Assembly: GCF_029360725.1 (NCBI RefSeq) | Contig: NZ_JARKMY010000001.1 | Coordinates: 1,302,001-1,366,000, forward strand | Source of the DNA: Chryseolinea sp. H1M3-3 | GTDB taxonomy: Bacteria; Bacteroidota; Bacteroidia; Cytophagales; Cyclobacteriaceae | Reading direction: 5' to 3' | DNA: 64,000 bases | In this document: one piece after another, positions 17,435-27,191 of the stretch | Numbering within the stretch: the stretch's first letter is position 1 | Layout: every line of letters starts with the position of its first letter | Translations under genes and position numbers: made by a program | The notes under the pieces: generated by a model | What the model was told of the DNA's origin: nothing | The model's input: the letters and a program-made list of their open reading frames with translations, nothing else | Database searches by the model: none

Positions 17435-20400
17435 GTGAGGGTGAGCGACTTTTTGAATATCTACCGCGCAGATGGTTTTGTTAAAACCGTGGCTGCAGGA
17501 ATTAAAGCGTCTGAAAAAAGAAATATTCAATTAAAAGGCCTTTCAGGAAGTCTCGACGCAGTTGTTCTCGCTGCTATCTTTAAAACTCATCCCCAAGATT
17601 TTCTTATCATTCTTCAGGACAAAGAGGAGGCAGCGTATTTTCAAAATGATTTGCAAAATTTGCTAGCGCGTGAAGTTCTTATTTTTCCGATGTCCTATAA
17701 ACGCCCGTATGAACTGGACGAGATCGAAAATGCCAACATCCTCATGCGTACTGAAGTTCTAAATCACTTATCTAACAAAACGTCGCCAGAAGTTTTAGTT
17801 ACGTACCCGGAAGCGCTGGCTGAAAAAGTCATTAATAAAAGGTCTCTTGCTCAAAACACTTTTTCGGTTAAATTGAAGGAGAAGCTTGACATCAACTTCC
17901 TGGAAGAATTTCTTCATAGTTACGATTTTGAAAAAACTGATTTTGTTTATGAAGCGGGGCAATTTGCAATACGCGGAGGTATCATCGATATATTTTCGTT
18001 TGCCTATGAATATCCATATCGAATAGAGCTTTTTGGGGATGAGGTGGACAGTATTAGGACATTTGATCCCGGATCCCAGTTGTCAGTTGAAAACCTTGAA
18101 AACGTTAATATTATTCCGAACATACAATCAAAGTTAAGCCTCGACGAACGCCAATCTTTCTTTGAATTTATTTCGCCGACGACCAAACTATGGTTTAAAG
18201 ATTATCAACTGACTCGCGACGTCGTGCAGAGAACTTTTGACAAGGCCGGGGAGTCGTTTAATAAAATTATTCAGCCGAGTGCTACACAGATCATCTCAAC
18301 GCCTGAGAAATTATTTGATGATGGAGTTGCATTTAAAAATCAGATGCAAAATTTCACATTGGTTGAGTTTGGAACGCGTTTCACATTGCCGGAACCAAAA
18401 TCATTTCAGTTTCAATCAGCTCCTCAGCCATCATTCAATAAGAATTTTGAATTATTAGCCAAAGATTTGTATGACCATCAAATTCAAGGCTATCATAATT
18501 TCATCACTGCAGAAATTCCCAAGCAAACGGAAAGATTAAAGGGAATCTTCGAAGAAATAAATGATGAAGTGAAATTTGAGCCCCTGGATTTTGCTTTAAG
18601 ACAAGGTTTTTCTGATTCTAGTCTCAGCATTGTCTGTTACACAGATCACCAAATATTTGAGCGCTTTCACAGATACCGCGCAAAAGAAAAATTTTCGAAG
18701 TCAAAAGCCATGACTTTACGCGAGTTGCAAACGCTGCAGCCTGGAGATTTTGTAACTCACATTGACTTTGGAATTGCCAAGTTCGCTGGGCTTGAGAAAA
18801 AAGAAGTCAACGGCCATGAGCAGGAGGCAATTCGCCTGGTTTATAAAGATGACGATTTGCTTTATGTAAGCATTCATGCTTTGCACAAAATCTCGAAGTA
18901 TTCCGGGAAGGAGGGTGCCCCGCCAATCATCAGCAAATTAGGTTCACAAGAATGGGAAAATAAAAAAGCAAGAGCTAAAAAACGCGTAAAGGATATTGCA
19001 AAAGAGCTGATAGAGCTTTATGCGAAAAGAAAGTCTGCGCCAGGATATGCTTATACGCAAGATGGATTTCTTCAAGCCGAATTAGAATCTTCTTTTATGT
19101 ATGAGGATACGCCGGATCAAGCGCGTGCGACAGAAGACGTAAAAAAAGACATGGAACAGCCTCATCCGATGGATAGGTTAGTCTGCGGCGACGTTGGATT
19201 TGGGAAGACTGAAGTAGCCATTCGCGCTGCTTTTAAAGCAGCAACAGATGGAAAGCAAGTGGCTGTTTTAGTTCCTACCACCATACTCGCGATGCAGCAC
19301 TACCGCACCTTTAAAGAACGGCTTTCTAATTTTCCTATTAAGGTTGATTATGTTTCGAGGTTTAAGACAGAGAAGGAAATCAAACAAATACTGGAAGACG
19401 TTCGGGCAGGAAAGATTAATATTCTAATTGGGACTCACCGGATTGTAAGTAAGGATGTGCATTTTAAAAATCTTGGCCTTCTTGTTATTGACGAAGAACA
19501 AAAATTTGGCGTAAAAGTAAAGGACCGCTTGAAAGAGTTAAAAGTAAATGTTGATGTTTTAACCTTAACGGCCACACCTATACCACGTACGCTTCATTTT
19601 TCCTTAATGGGCGCTCGCGACCTAAGTATCATTTCAACTCCTCCTCCTAACAGACAACCCGTAACAACCGAGCTGCACACTTTCAACGAGGAGGTTATAC
19701 GCGATGCCATCAGCTATGAACTGAGGAGAGGCGGACAAGTATTCTTCGTGCATAACAGGGTAAGTGATATAGAGTCAATGGCCAATACCATCTATAAACT
19801 TGTGCCCGACGCCCGCATTGGAATTGCACATGGGCAAATGGATGGAGATAAGTTGGAGAAAGTAATGGTGAAATTTATAGATGGTGAATACGATGTCCTG
19901 GTGTCGACTAATATTATTGAGTCTGGGTTGGACATACCCAATGCTAATACTATTATGATAAATCAGGCACACATGTTCGGGATGTCCGATCTTCATCAAA
20001 TGCGCGGTCGGGTAGGCCGATCCAATAAGAAAGCCTTTTGTTATTTACTTACACCTCCAACCTCAGTCCTATCCGCGGATTCCAGAAAGAGGTTGGCTGC
20101 ATTAGAAGAATTTTCGGAATTGGGCGACGGCTTTAAAGTTGCTATGCGCGATCTGGATATCAGAGGTGCTGGAAATCTTTTGGGAGGAGAACAGAGCGGG
20201 TTCATAACTGATCTGGGCTTTGATACTTATCACAAAATTTTGGACGATGCAATCCAAGAACTAAAGGAAACTGATTTCAAGGATCTTTTTTCAAAGGAAC
20301 TAGAAGAAAGAGCCAAGTTTATAGTTCAGGATTGTGTAATAGAAACTGACTTGGAAATTCTCATTCCAGATGGATATGTAAATAATATTAGCGAACGACT

Positions 20401-20809
20401 TCAACTTTATTCCAGGCTAGACAATATTAAAGATGAGGAACAACTGAAAGAGTTCGCCGACGAAATCCGCGATCGATTTGGTGCATTCCCTACGTCAGTA
20501 AAGGAGCTCATCAATACCGTGCGGTTACGGTGGTTAGGTGAACTCCTTGGATTCGAAAAACTCACCTTAAAAAATGATGCGCTGCGGGCTTACTTTATTA
20601 CAAACAACGATAACTACTTCAGTTCAGAAGTCTTCGGAAAAATTATCTCCTATGTTCAGAAGCATCCCCGGCAGTTTAAAATGAAGGATACCGCCGGAAA
20701 AGCTATGCTTGTTATAGATCAAATTAAAACCGTGGATTCCGCAATTGAATTACTTAGCAGGCTAGCCGATCAGCCAACCAAGTCGGCTAACGAAATCTTA
20801 TCCAAATAA
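17435..20809 (+). CDS. mfd: transcription-repair coupling factor
   Basis: 1124 residues from GTG 17435; a second in-frame GTG at 17441 is equally possible. Mfd removes RNA polymerase stalled at lesions and recruits UvrA. The N-terminal UvrB-like part (about 1-340) contains YEAGQFAIRGGIIDIF. The RNA-polymerase-interacting (CarD-like) domain is at about 430-520 (LQPGDFVTHIDFGIAKFAGL). The translocase domains hold Walker A GDVGFGKTE, the DEEQ box in LVIDEEQKFGV, TATPIPRTLHFSLMGARDLS and MRGRVGRSNKKAFCYLL. The TRCF C-terminal domain follows. Length is close to the usual 1150. Confidence 0.97.
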   Translation: MRVSDFLNIYRADGFVKTVAAGIKASEKRNIQLKGLSGSLDAVVLAAIFKTHPQDFLIILQDKEEAAYFQNDLQNLLAREVLIFPMSYKRPYELDEIENANILMRTEVLNHLSNKTSPEVLVTYPEALAEKVINKRSLAQNTFSVKLKEKLDINFLEEFLHSYDFEKTDFVYEAGQFAIRGGIIDIFSFAYEYPYRIELFGDEVDSIRTFDPGSQLSVENLENVNIIPNIQSKLSLDERQSFFEFISPTTKLWFKDYQLTRDVVQRTFDKAGESFNKIIQPSATQIISTPEKLFDDGVAFKNQMQNFTLVEFGTRFTLPEPKSFQFQSAPQPSFNKNFELLAKDLYDHQIQGYHNFITAEIPKQTERLKGIFEEINDEVKFEPLDFALRQGFSDSSLSIVCYTDHQIFERFHRYRAKEKFSKSKAMTLRELQTLQPGDFVTHIDFGIAKFAGLEKKEVNGHEQEAIRLVYKDDDLLYVSIHALHKISKYSGKEGAPPIISKLGSQEWENKKARAKKRVKDIAKELIELYAKRKSAPGYAYTQDGFLQAELESSFMYEDTPDQARATEDVKKDMEQPHPMDRLVCGDVGFGKTEVAIRAAFKAATDGKQVAVLVPTTILAMQHYRTFKERLSNFPIKVDYVSRFKTEKEIKQILEDVRAGKINILIGTHRIVSKDVHFKNLGLLVIDEEQKFGVKVKDRLKELKVNVDVLTLTATPIPRTLHFSLMGARDLSIISTPPPNRQPVTTELHTFNEEVIRDAISYELRRGGQVFFVHNRVSDIESMANTIYKLVPDARIGIAHGQMDGDKLEKVMVKFIDGEYDVLVSTNIIESGLDIPNANTIMINQAHMFGMSDLHQMRGRVGRSNKKAFCYLLTPPTSVLSADSRKRLAALEEFSELGDGFKVAMRDLDIRGAGNLLGGEQSGFITDLGFDTYHKILDDAIQELKETDFKDLFSKELEERAKFIVQDCVIETDLEILIPDGYVNNISERLQLYSRLDNIKDEEQLKEFADEIRDRFGAFPTSVKELINTVRLRWLGELLGFEKLTLKNDALRAYFITNNDNYFSSEVFGKIISYVQKHPRQFKMKDTAGKAMLVIDQIKTVDSAIELLSRLADQPTKSANEILSK

Positions 20810-21033
20810 GGTTCCAGGCCAATAGCTTTATCAAAAGCATTTATCATTAGTACTTTCTGATATTTAGGAGAATAAAAGACTTCGATAAAGAAGCCATCGG
20901 TATGATATAAGAATACTTTACAATCCGCACAATTTCTTTGAGCCAAATAATTGCCATAAAACGTAATAACATCACATTTCCTTTCGAAGGGCATTACTCG
21001 GAAATTTTGAAGCGTAAACATGTTGGTCATCAT
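20770..21033 (-). CDS. conserved-looking hypothetical protein
   Basis: 87 residues, MMTNMFTLQNFRVMPFERKC at the start; a start at M5 (MFTLQNF) is also possible. No signal or membrane segment is visible; the protein is a compact alpha/beta type with FFIEVFYSPKYQKVLMINAF near the middle. Its last 13 codons overlap the 3' end of mfd on the other strand by 40 bp. I recognise the pattern as resembling small hypothetical proteins of other Cytophagales, but I cannot name a family or function. The clean codon pattern supports a real gene. Confidence 0.65.
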   Translation of the reverse strand: MMTNMFTLQNFRVMPFERKCDVITFYGNYLAQRNCADCKVFLYHTDGFFIEVFYSPKYQKVLMINAFDKAIGLEPYLDKISLADLVG

Positions 21034-21280
21034 TTTTATGACCGGTATTAAAAATTCTATGCCAGCCGGCTTAGCCCCTCAAAATGTTACTTTATCCCCG
21101 TTAACATAATTTTAACTTCCCAAAACTGGATAACCCATTCTCAAAACAATAGAATTGATCGTTGATCGTTCATAGTGACAAGGTTTGTTGTTCTATTACT
21201 CATTGATCATAAAACTTGCACCAACTTGGAAAACATGGTTTTATGGCTTTAATTAGCATTTATTAAACTTTTTAAATAAG

Positions 21281-22513
21281 ATGAATTACTCTTTCAAGGT
21301 TGTCTTGTATGTGCTGTGCGGATCGGTAGTATTATCTGCCTGTTCCTTGTTTGGCGGTAAAGGCGGAAAGCCAACGGCTCAAAATCCCGGTCAAGTCAGT
21401 ACAGCTACAGGGCTGGCGTACAATGACGAAGATCAAGGAGGATTTATGGTTAATCCATATGAAGGACAGCCAGATGCTCCTAATATGGTATTTATCGAAG
21501 GAGGAAGAGCCGTTATGGGTTCCTTTGAAGAAGATGTGATGTCATATCGGGATAATATTGAAAGAACAGTTTCGGTTGCCTCCTTTTATATGGACGAAAC
21601 TGAAATAGCCAATGTACACTGGTTGGAGTATATGCATTATCTAGCGAAAGATTCTTCACAAGAAGCTTATCAGGATGCTCTTCCAGATACTACAGTTTGG
21701 GTAGGTAAGCTTGCCTTCAATGATCCTTATGTGGAACACTACCTGAGATATCCCGGTTTCAGATATTTCCCCGTGGTTGGAATTACCTGGAATCAGGCAA
21801 GCAAGTTTGCAGTTTGGAGAACACGTGCAGTTAATATAAAGCTGGCTGAAGATGCTGGTGAAGAATATGCAGAAAGTGATGGACGTATTCCATTAGAGTC
21901 TGGAATTGTGGTACCTGCGTATCGTCTGCCAACTGAGGCTGAATGGGAATATGCGGCGCAGGCCTTGATAGGAACGCAATGGTTGGAGGAGCTCCAAACT
22001 CACCAAAGAATATATCCATGGGATGGACATGCAGTTCGGAATCCTTACGGGAAGCAAATGGGCTTTATGCTTGCAAATTTTAAACGCGGGCGGGGAGACT
22101 ACGCTGGTATCGCAGGACGTCTGAACGACGGTGCACTGATAACCTCTTACATTTATGAATATCCTCCTAATGATTATGGCCTTTATAATATGGCGGGTAA
22201 TGTAAGCGAATGGGTGCAGGATATATACCGGCCAATGTCATATCAAGATTTTGATGATTTAAACCCAATTCGTAGAGATGGATTTCTTGATCCTGCCTCT
22301 GGAGCAAACTCGGGATATAATAGTGATTTTGAAAAAAATCCTGGATCGTTCACATCCTTGATCACTGACAGAGCTCGTGTTTATAAAGGCGGTTCGTGGA
22401 AAGATGTTGCTTATTGGATGTCTCCTGGAACTAGAAGGTATTTAGATCAGGATTCTGCTACAGCTACAATAGGATTCCGTTGCGCGATGATTAGAGCTGG
22501 ATCGAACTACTAA
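21281..22513 (+). CDS. gldJ: gliding-motility/T9SS lipoprotein GldJ-like (FGE-sulfatase domain)
   Basis: 410 residues. A lipoprotein signal ends SVVLSAC with Cys21. A formylglycine-generating-enzyme-like domain follows at about 65-405: MVFIEGGRAVMGSFEEDVMS, SFYMDETEIANVHWLEYMHY, YRLPTEAEWEYAAQ, NMAGNVSEWVQDIY and KGGSWKDVAYWMSPGTRRYL near the end. GldJ and GldK are paralogous outer-membrane lipoproteins of the type IX secretion/gliding machinery; the ED-V-M spacing and lack of neighbouring gldLMN favour GldJ over GldK. A 247-bp leader region precedes it and a terminator follows. No catalytic sulfatase-modifying role is expected. Confidence 0.78.
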   Translation: MNYSFKVVLYVLCGSVVLSACSLFGGKGGKPTAQNPGQVSTATGLAYNDEDQGGFMVNPYEGQPDAPNMVFIEGGRAVMGSFEEDVMSYRDNIERTVSVASFYMDETEIANVHWLEYMHYLAKDSSQEAYQDALPDTTVWVGKLAFNDPYVEHYLRYPGFRYFPVVGITWNQASKFAVWRTRAVNIKLAEDAGEEYAESDGRIPLESGIVVPAYRLPTEAEWEYAAQALIGTQWLEELQTHQRIYPWDGHAVRNPYGKQMGFMLANFKRGRGDYAGIAGRLNDGALITSYIYEYPPNDYGLYNMAGNVSEWVQDIYRPMSYQDFDDLNPIRRDGFLDPASGANSGYNSDFEKNPGSFTSLITDRARVYKGGSWKDVAYWMSPGTRRYLDQDSATATIGFRCAMIRAGSNY

Positions 22514-22537
22514 AAAACTCAAAACATTTTTGATAGT

Positions 22538-22563
22538 AAACCCTGGCCACCCAGGGTTTTTTT
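22538..22563. terminator. bidirectional hairpin terminator between gldJ and comF
   Basis: A perfect 9-bp stem (AAACCCTGG and CCAGGGTTT) with a CCAC loop is followed by T's on the plus strand. It lies between convergent genes and overlaps the last bases of comF. Confidence 0.85.
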
Positions 22564-23263
22564 ATGCTTCGGCAATGCAGGCAATACTCAATGACGCGCA
22601 CTCGGCCTTAAGAAGGCAATTACCACATGCCTCGAGTGTGGCACCCGTTGTAACAACATCATCAACTAAAAGAATATTCTTGTTTTTAACGGAGACCGCA
22701 TCAGTTACGTTGAATACTTCAGCCATGTTTTCCCATCGGTTTAATTTCGTTTTTCGTGTCTGAGTGTCTGTTTTAACCCTTCGTTCGATCACGTCATCAG
22801 AAAAAGGAATTCCGAGGCGTTGAGAAAGTCCTTCTGCGAATTTTGCTGCCTGGTTATAGCCTCTTTTTCGTTTTCTCGATGGATGTAGCGGCACCGGCAC
22901 AATAAGTTCAAATAAGTTGGCGACATCAGCTTCGGCCATACGATCACCGTATAAATAACCTAACATCATGCCGAGTTCAGGGTGATTTCTGTATTTCAAC
23001 GAGTGGAGTAAGGTTTGGACTCTTCCACTTTTGCTAAATCTAAACAAAGCCATCGCGCAACGAATATTAAGTCGCTGAGAAATTCGATTCATCAACGGAT
23101 TTATGGGCGAGAGATGGTAATTCGTCTGAGGCATCTGTAGCATACATCGTGTACAAACTAGCTTCTCACCTTTGACTAAAGTATCTTCACAGGCTAGGCA
23201 ATAATTTGGATAAAGCAGGGAAATAAAGCCCTGAAAGACTTCAGCTAAAATTGATTGGTTCAT
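22562..23263 (-). CDS. ComF-family phosphoribosyltransferase-like protein
   Basis: 233 residues from ATG 23263; an in-frame ATG at 23305 would add 14 residues. The N-terminus has a four-cysteine zinc site (CLAC at residues 22-25, CTRC at 37-40). The phosphoribosyltransferase fold carries the PRPP loop ILLVDDVVTTGATLEAC. ComF is needed for DNA uptake in naturally competent bacteria such as Bacillus and Haemophilus, where it acts on incoming single-stranded DNA in the cytoplasm; in Bacteroidota its role is untested. It is convergent with gldJ across a shared terminator. Confidence 0.92.
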   Translation of the reverse strand: MNQSILAEVFQGFISLLYPNYCLACEDTLVKGEKLVCTRCMLQMPQTNYHLSPINPLMNRISQRLNIRCAMALFRFSKSGRVQTLLHSLKYRNHPELGMMLGYLYGDRMAEADVANLFELIVPVPLHPSRKRKRGYNQAAKFAEGLSQRLGIPFSDDVIERRVKTDTQTRKTKLNRWENMAEVFNVTDAVSVKNKNILLVDDVVTTGATLEACGNCLLKAECASLSIACIAEA

Positions 23264-23346
23264 TTGAAATATATTTGCTGCTAACCGTGTTATCAAATTT
23301 ATCAAACGGAATGAAAATTACTAGCTGGACGAACTAAAATGATCGT

Positions 23347-23736
23347 ATGTTTAAAAGAGATCTTGAACTAGATAGAATATGGGCAAGCCTTATAAAAAAT
23401 ATTGAGGCGACAATAGGCAAAAAACCGAAAGATCTCAATGCCGTAATCTTTTTGATCGGTGTGCAGGAGCTGGGCAAAGGAAGCAAAAATTTTAGCAAAG
23501 AAGAAAAACAGGATTTGATGCACATTGGCATATGTAAAGTGCTAAGCCTTTCCGGGTATTATGAGCTAGAAGGCTTGGATGAAGATGGCTGGCCCCATTG
23601 GAAAATGCTAAAGAAACTTCCGCATTTTGATTTGCTGGAACAAGAGCGTCTTTTAAAAATGCATGTTATCGAATACTTTGAAAAAGAATTTAACTGGACT
23701 GCTCCGGAATTCACTTCAGAAGGCCCGACGATATGA
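23347..23736 (+). CDS. conserved hypothetical cytoplasmic protein
   Basis: 129 residues, no signal or membrane segment. The sequence is rich in charged helices: LNAVIFLIGVQELGKGSKNF, KEEKQDLMHIGICKVLSLSG, then DEDGWPHWKMLKKLPHFDLL and a C-terminal helix LLKMHVIEYFEKEF. I do not recognise a named family. It precedes the large DUF4175 gene by 87 bp on the same strand and may be cotranscribed with it. The reading frame is clean and no better frame overlaps it. Confidence 0.75.
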   Translation: MFKRDLELDRIWASLIKNIEATIGKKPKDLNAVIFLIGVQELGKGSKNFSKEEKQDLMHIGICKVLSLSGYYELEGLDEDGWPHWKMLKKLPHFDLLEQERLLKMHVIEYFEKEFNWTAPEFTSEGPTI

Positions 23737-23823
23737 AGTATTTTGTCAATATCGGTTTAAGGGATTATCTTGGTGTAATCAACTTTCTACATGCTAGTTG
23801 CGTTTGTACTTAATGACTGAAGT

Positions 23824-26800
23824 ATGGGAGCAGGATTAGATAGTATTCACAAAAAAATAAAATCATTCAACAAGAAATATTACCTCAATATTTTTGTTCG
23901 AGGCGCTATTCTATCCTTATCAATCCTCTTCTCTTATTTTTTGTTAGCTACAGTTCTTGAACATAATTTATGGTTAGGCCCTGTACCAAGGCTTCTGATT
24001 CTTTTAACATTTATAGGAATAGCCGTTTTTTGTGTTTTAAGATTTTTGAAGGAGCCACTGAAATGGTGGTTGATAAAACGAGGCCTCAGCGAAGAACAAA
24101 GTGCGAAAGTCATTGGTAGCTATGTTCCTCAAGTAAAGGATGGATTGCTCAATCTTATTCAGTTGGCATCTTCAGGGAAAAATTCTGCACTTACATATGC
24201 GACTATAGATCAAAGGTCCAAAGAATTTGATCCAGTCGCATTCGATGCTTTCATTAATCTTAATGAAAATAAAAAATACCTGAAATTTCTGTTCGTTCCA
24301 GTTGTCCTTATAGTTCTAATCTTATTAATAAACCAAAGTATATTGACTCAAAGCGCCGATCGAATCGTGCACTTTACTCGTAAATATTCACCAACGGCCC
24401 CTTTTTCATTTTCGGTTCCTAAGACGCTCACCGGATTTTATAATGAACCCTATGTCCTGGAGGTGGAACTTCTTGGAGACGCCTTGCCGACTGACCTTTA
24501 TTTGTTGAGCGGGAACCAACGTCTCAAGTTTGAAAAAACACAAGCGTTAAATAAATTCTCCCACACTTTTGAAAATTTGCAAGGCGACTTTAATTTTCAA
24601 TTAGAGGCTGCCGGATATTTCTCAAATGAATATCACATGGCCGTTGTTAGCCGGCCTGAGCTTTCGGGATTCAACGTCGGTCTTCAGTTCCCTAAATATA
24701 TTCAACGAAAAAATGAGACCTTATTGAACGCAGGGAATTTGGAAATTCCAGAAGGCACCGTCGTGCAATGGAAGCTAACGACGGAGAACGCAAACAAAGC
24801 TGCCATCTTGTTTGATAATGATAAGTCAAAGGAACTTTTTAGTGATGTTGACGGGGAGATATTTACCTTTCAAAAAAGTTTTAAACATCCAGACCATTAT
24901 GAAATTCTTTTAGAAAATGAACAAAGTTCTAACAAAGAAAAAATATCCTACCACATTGATGTCATAAAAGACCAATATCCAAAAATCAGTGTCAATAATT
25001 TCAAGGACTCAGTCTTATATAAAACGGTTGTACTAAGCGGCGTGATCGGGGACGATTATGGGGTGACGAAGTTGGCTTTGCATTTTAAACTTCGTGACCA
25101 AAATAGGAAGGAAATACTAAATAGGACTACGAACATCCCGATTTCCAGAAATCAGATTCAACAGACATTCTTCCACCATTGGACTTTAGATTCCTTAAAA
25201 CCTAACCCTGGGGAACAACTGGAATACTTCTTAGAGGTATGGGATAATGACGGTGTAAATGGGAAAAAATCTACTAAGACATCCAGTTATACTTTTTTAA
25301 TCCCTACGGAGGACAATCTTGTGGCTGAAATAAAGCAATCGCAAACTAAGACGCAGCAGAAAATAGATCAAAGTGTTGGAAAAGCAAATAAACTTCAAGA
25401 CCAATTGGAACAAGCCAATCAAAAATTAAAAGGAAAACAGACGCTGGATTGGCAAGACAAAAAAATGTTAGAAGATATTATTCAGCAGAAAGAAGGACTT
25501 GACAAGATGGTTGAAGAATTGAAACAACAAAATAAACTCCTGGAAGACAAGAAAGACGCTTTTACAGAACAAGATGAACGGATCCGCGAAAAAGCGGCGC
25601 AAATCCAAAAACTGATGGAGGAATTGTTGGATGAAGAAACCAAAAAGCTTTTTGAAGAATTGCAAAAATTATTGAAGGAAAATGCTGACATGTCCCAACT
25701 GCAAAAGTTGTTGGACAAGCTCAATCAGAACACCAATAATTTAGAGAAGGAGTTGGAGCGGACACTTGAGTTATTTAAACAGCTTCAATACGAAACCAAA
25801 CTTGATCAGATTGCGCAGAATTTGAAGGAACAAATTGAAAAACAAAAATCTCTCCTAGAAAAAACCGAATCCTTAGATAAAAAGGATGATGGGAATAAAA
25901 GTAAGGACAAGAACGCAGACAATAAAAATACAGAAGAAGCTACGTCGGAATCTGAAAACGAACAGCTAGCGAAAGATCAGGAGGCATTGCAAAAAGAGTC
26001 AAAAAAGACCGCCGAGCAAATCGAAGAATTGGAAAAGCTCGGTGAGGAGATTCAAAAGAACGAGGACCTACCGTCAGAGGAAGACAGCCAGGAAATTCAG
26101 GAGCAACAGGAGCAGAGTAAAGAGATGCTTAAACAGAACAGCCCCTCCAAATCAAAGGCGCCACAACAAAAAGCGTTGCAAAAAATGAAGCAAATGCAAC
26201 AACAAATGGAAAGTGCGCAGAATTCCATGTCTATGGAAATGGATATGCAAAATATTGAAAGTCTTCGTCAAATAATTCATGGGCTTGTGAAGCTATCATT
26301 TGACCAGGAGAACCTGATGAAGGGCTTTAATGACCTTAACCAAAGCGACCCCAGATTCAATACCCTAGCGCAAAACCAAATCAAATTGAAGGATGATGCT
26401 AAAGTTCTGGAAGACAGCCTGTTAGCTTTAGGAAAGCGTGATCCTTTTATGGGTTCTATCGTTACTAAAGAGGTCGGCGAACTTAATGATCATTTAGATA
26501 AAGTCATTGAAGCGAACCGCGAACGTCGAAAACCCAAAGCCTCAAGTGAAATGCAAATGACTATGACGTCAATAAATAATCTTGCATTAATGTTGGACGA
26601 GCATTTTGATATGATGATGCAAATGATGGCTAATGCTCAGCCCTCTATGGGTAAGTCAAAGAAGAAAGGTCAGAAACCCAGCTTAAGTCAAATGCAACAA
26701 CAATTGAATGAGAAAATTCAACAATTGAAAGGTGGAGGAAAGTCTGGTCGACAATTGTCTGAGGAGTTAGCGGAAATGGCGGCGGAGCAAGAACGTATCA

Positions 26801-27171
26801 GGCGTGCATTAAAGGAAATGGAGGATAAGATGAAAGAAGGAGGCAAAATGCCGGGGGGGGATCTTCCATCTAAGATGGAACAAACCGAGATGGATTTAGT
26901 TAACAAACAGTTGACGGACCAATTGATAAAAAGACAACAAGAAATCCTTACCAGGCTTCTGGAAACAGAAAAGTCAGCTCGGGAACAAGACATGGATGAG
27001 GAACGGAAAGGTGAAACCGCAAAAGAATATGACAAAGAAATTCCAAGAGCGTTTGAAGACTATTTGCGCCTAAAAGAAAAAGAAGTAGAATTGTTAAAAA
27101 CAGTGCCACCGAAACTTTACCCGTACTACAAAAAGGAAGTAAACGAGTATTTTAAAAGAATCGGGAATTAA
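23824..27171 (+). CDS. DUF4175-family membrane protein with long coiled coil
   Basis: 1115 residues. Three hydrophobic helices sit at the N-terminus (about 28-48, 57-75 and 150-170; FLFVPVVLIVLILLINQSIL is the third). Immunoglobulin-like beta-rich regions follow at about 180-480. A very long Lys/Glu/Gln-rich coiled coil runs from about 500 to 900, with Met/Gln-rich patches (KMKQMQQQMESAQNSMSMEM). The C-terminal helix bundle ends VPPKLYPYYKKEVNEYF, which is conserved in the family. DUF4175 proteins sit beside MoxR/DUF58 gene sets or alone in Bacteroidota; the function is unknown. Next genes are an RsbW-like ATPase 20 bp away and ybeY. Confidence 0.85.
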   Translation: MGAGLDSIHKKIKSFNKKYYLNIFVRGAILSLSILFSYFLLATVLEHNLWLGPVPRLLILLTFIGIAVFCVLRFLKEPLKWWLIKRGLSEEQSAKVIGSYVPQVKDGLLNLIQLASSGKNSALTYATIDQRSKEFDPVAFDAFINLNENKKYLKFLFVPVVLIVLILLINQSILTQSADRIVHFTRKYSPTAPFSFSVPKTLTGFYNEPYVLEVELLGDALPTDLYLLSGNQRLKFEKTQALNKFSHTFENLQGDFNFQLEAAGYFSNEYHMAVVSRPELSGFNVGLQFPKYIQRKNETLLNAGNLEIPEGTVVQWKLTTENANKAAILFDNDKSKELFSDVDGEIFTFQKSFKHPDHYEILLENEQSSNKEKISYHIDVIKDQYPKISVNNFKDSVLYKTVVLSGVIGDDYGVTKLALHFKLRDQNRKEILNRTTNIPISRNQIQQTFFHHWTLDSLKPNPGEQLEYFLEVWDNDGVNGKKSTKTSSYTFLIPTEDNLVAEIKQSQTKTQQKIDQSVGKANKLQDQLEQANQKLKGKQTLDWQDKKMLEDIIQQKEGLDKMVEELKQQNKLLEDKKDAFTEQDERIREKAAQIQKLMEELLDEETKKLFEELQKLLKENADMSQLQKLLDKLNQNTNNLEKELERTLELFKQLQYETKLDQIAQNLKEQIEKQKSLLEKTESLDKKDDGNKSKDKNADNKNTEEATSESENEQLAKDQEALQKESKKTAEQIEELEKLGEEIQKNEDLPSEEDSQEIQEQQEQSKEMLKQNSPSKSKAPQQKALQKMKQMQQQMESAQNSMSMEMDMQNIESLRQIIHGLVKLSFDQENLMKGFNDLNQSDPRFNTLAQNQIKLKDDAKVLEDSLLALGKRDPFMGSIVTKEVGELNDHLDKVIEANRERRKPKASSEMQMTMTSINNLALMLDEHFDMMMQMMANAQPSMGKSKKKGQKPSLSQMQQQLNEKIQQLKGGGKSGRQLSEELAEMAAEQERIRRALKEMEDKMKEGGKMPGGDLPSKMEQTEMDLVNKQLTDQLIKRQQEILTRLLETEKSAREQDMDEERKGETAKEYDKEIPRAFEDYLRLKEKEVELLKTVPPKLYPYYKKEVNEYFKRIGN

Positions 27172-27191
27172 TAAATAAGAAGAGCCAATTC

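Noticed and set aside
22538-22563. Possible attachment or repeat site at the gldJ-comF junction
   Set aside because: The symmetry is fully explained as a shared bidirectional terminator.
25468-25724. Two long minus-strand reading frames opposite the DUF4175 coiled coil
   Set aside because: They mirror a Lys/Glu/Gln-rich coding strand whose complement avoids stops. Codon pattern and the intact coiled coil support the plus strand only.
26718-27035. 105-residue minus-strand frame, Ser/Cys-rich
   Set aside because: Shadow of the DUF4175 C-terminal region; composition is an artefact of the complement of AAG/GAG codons.
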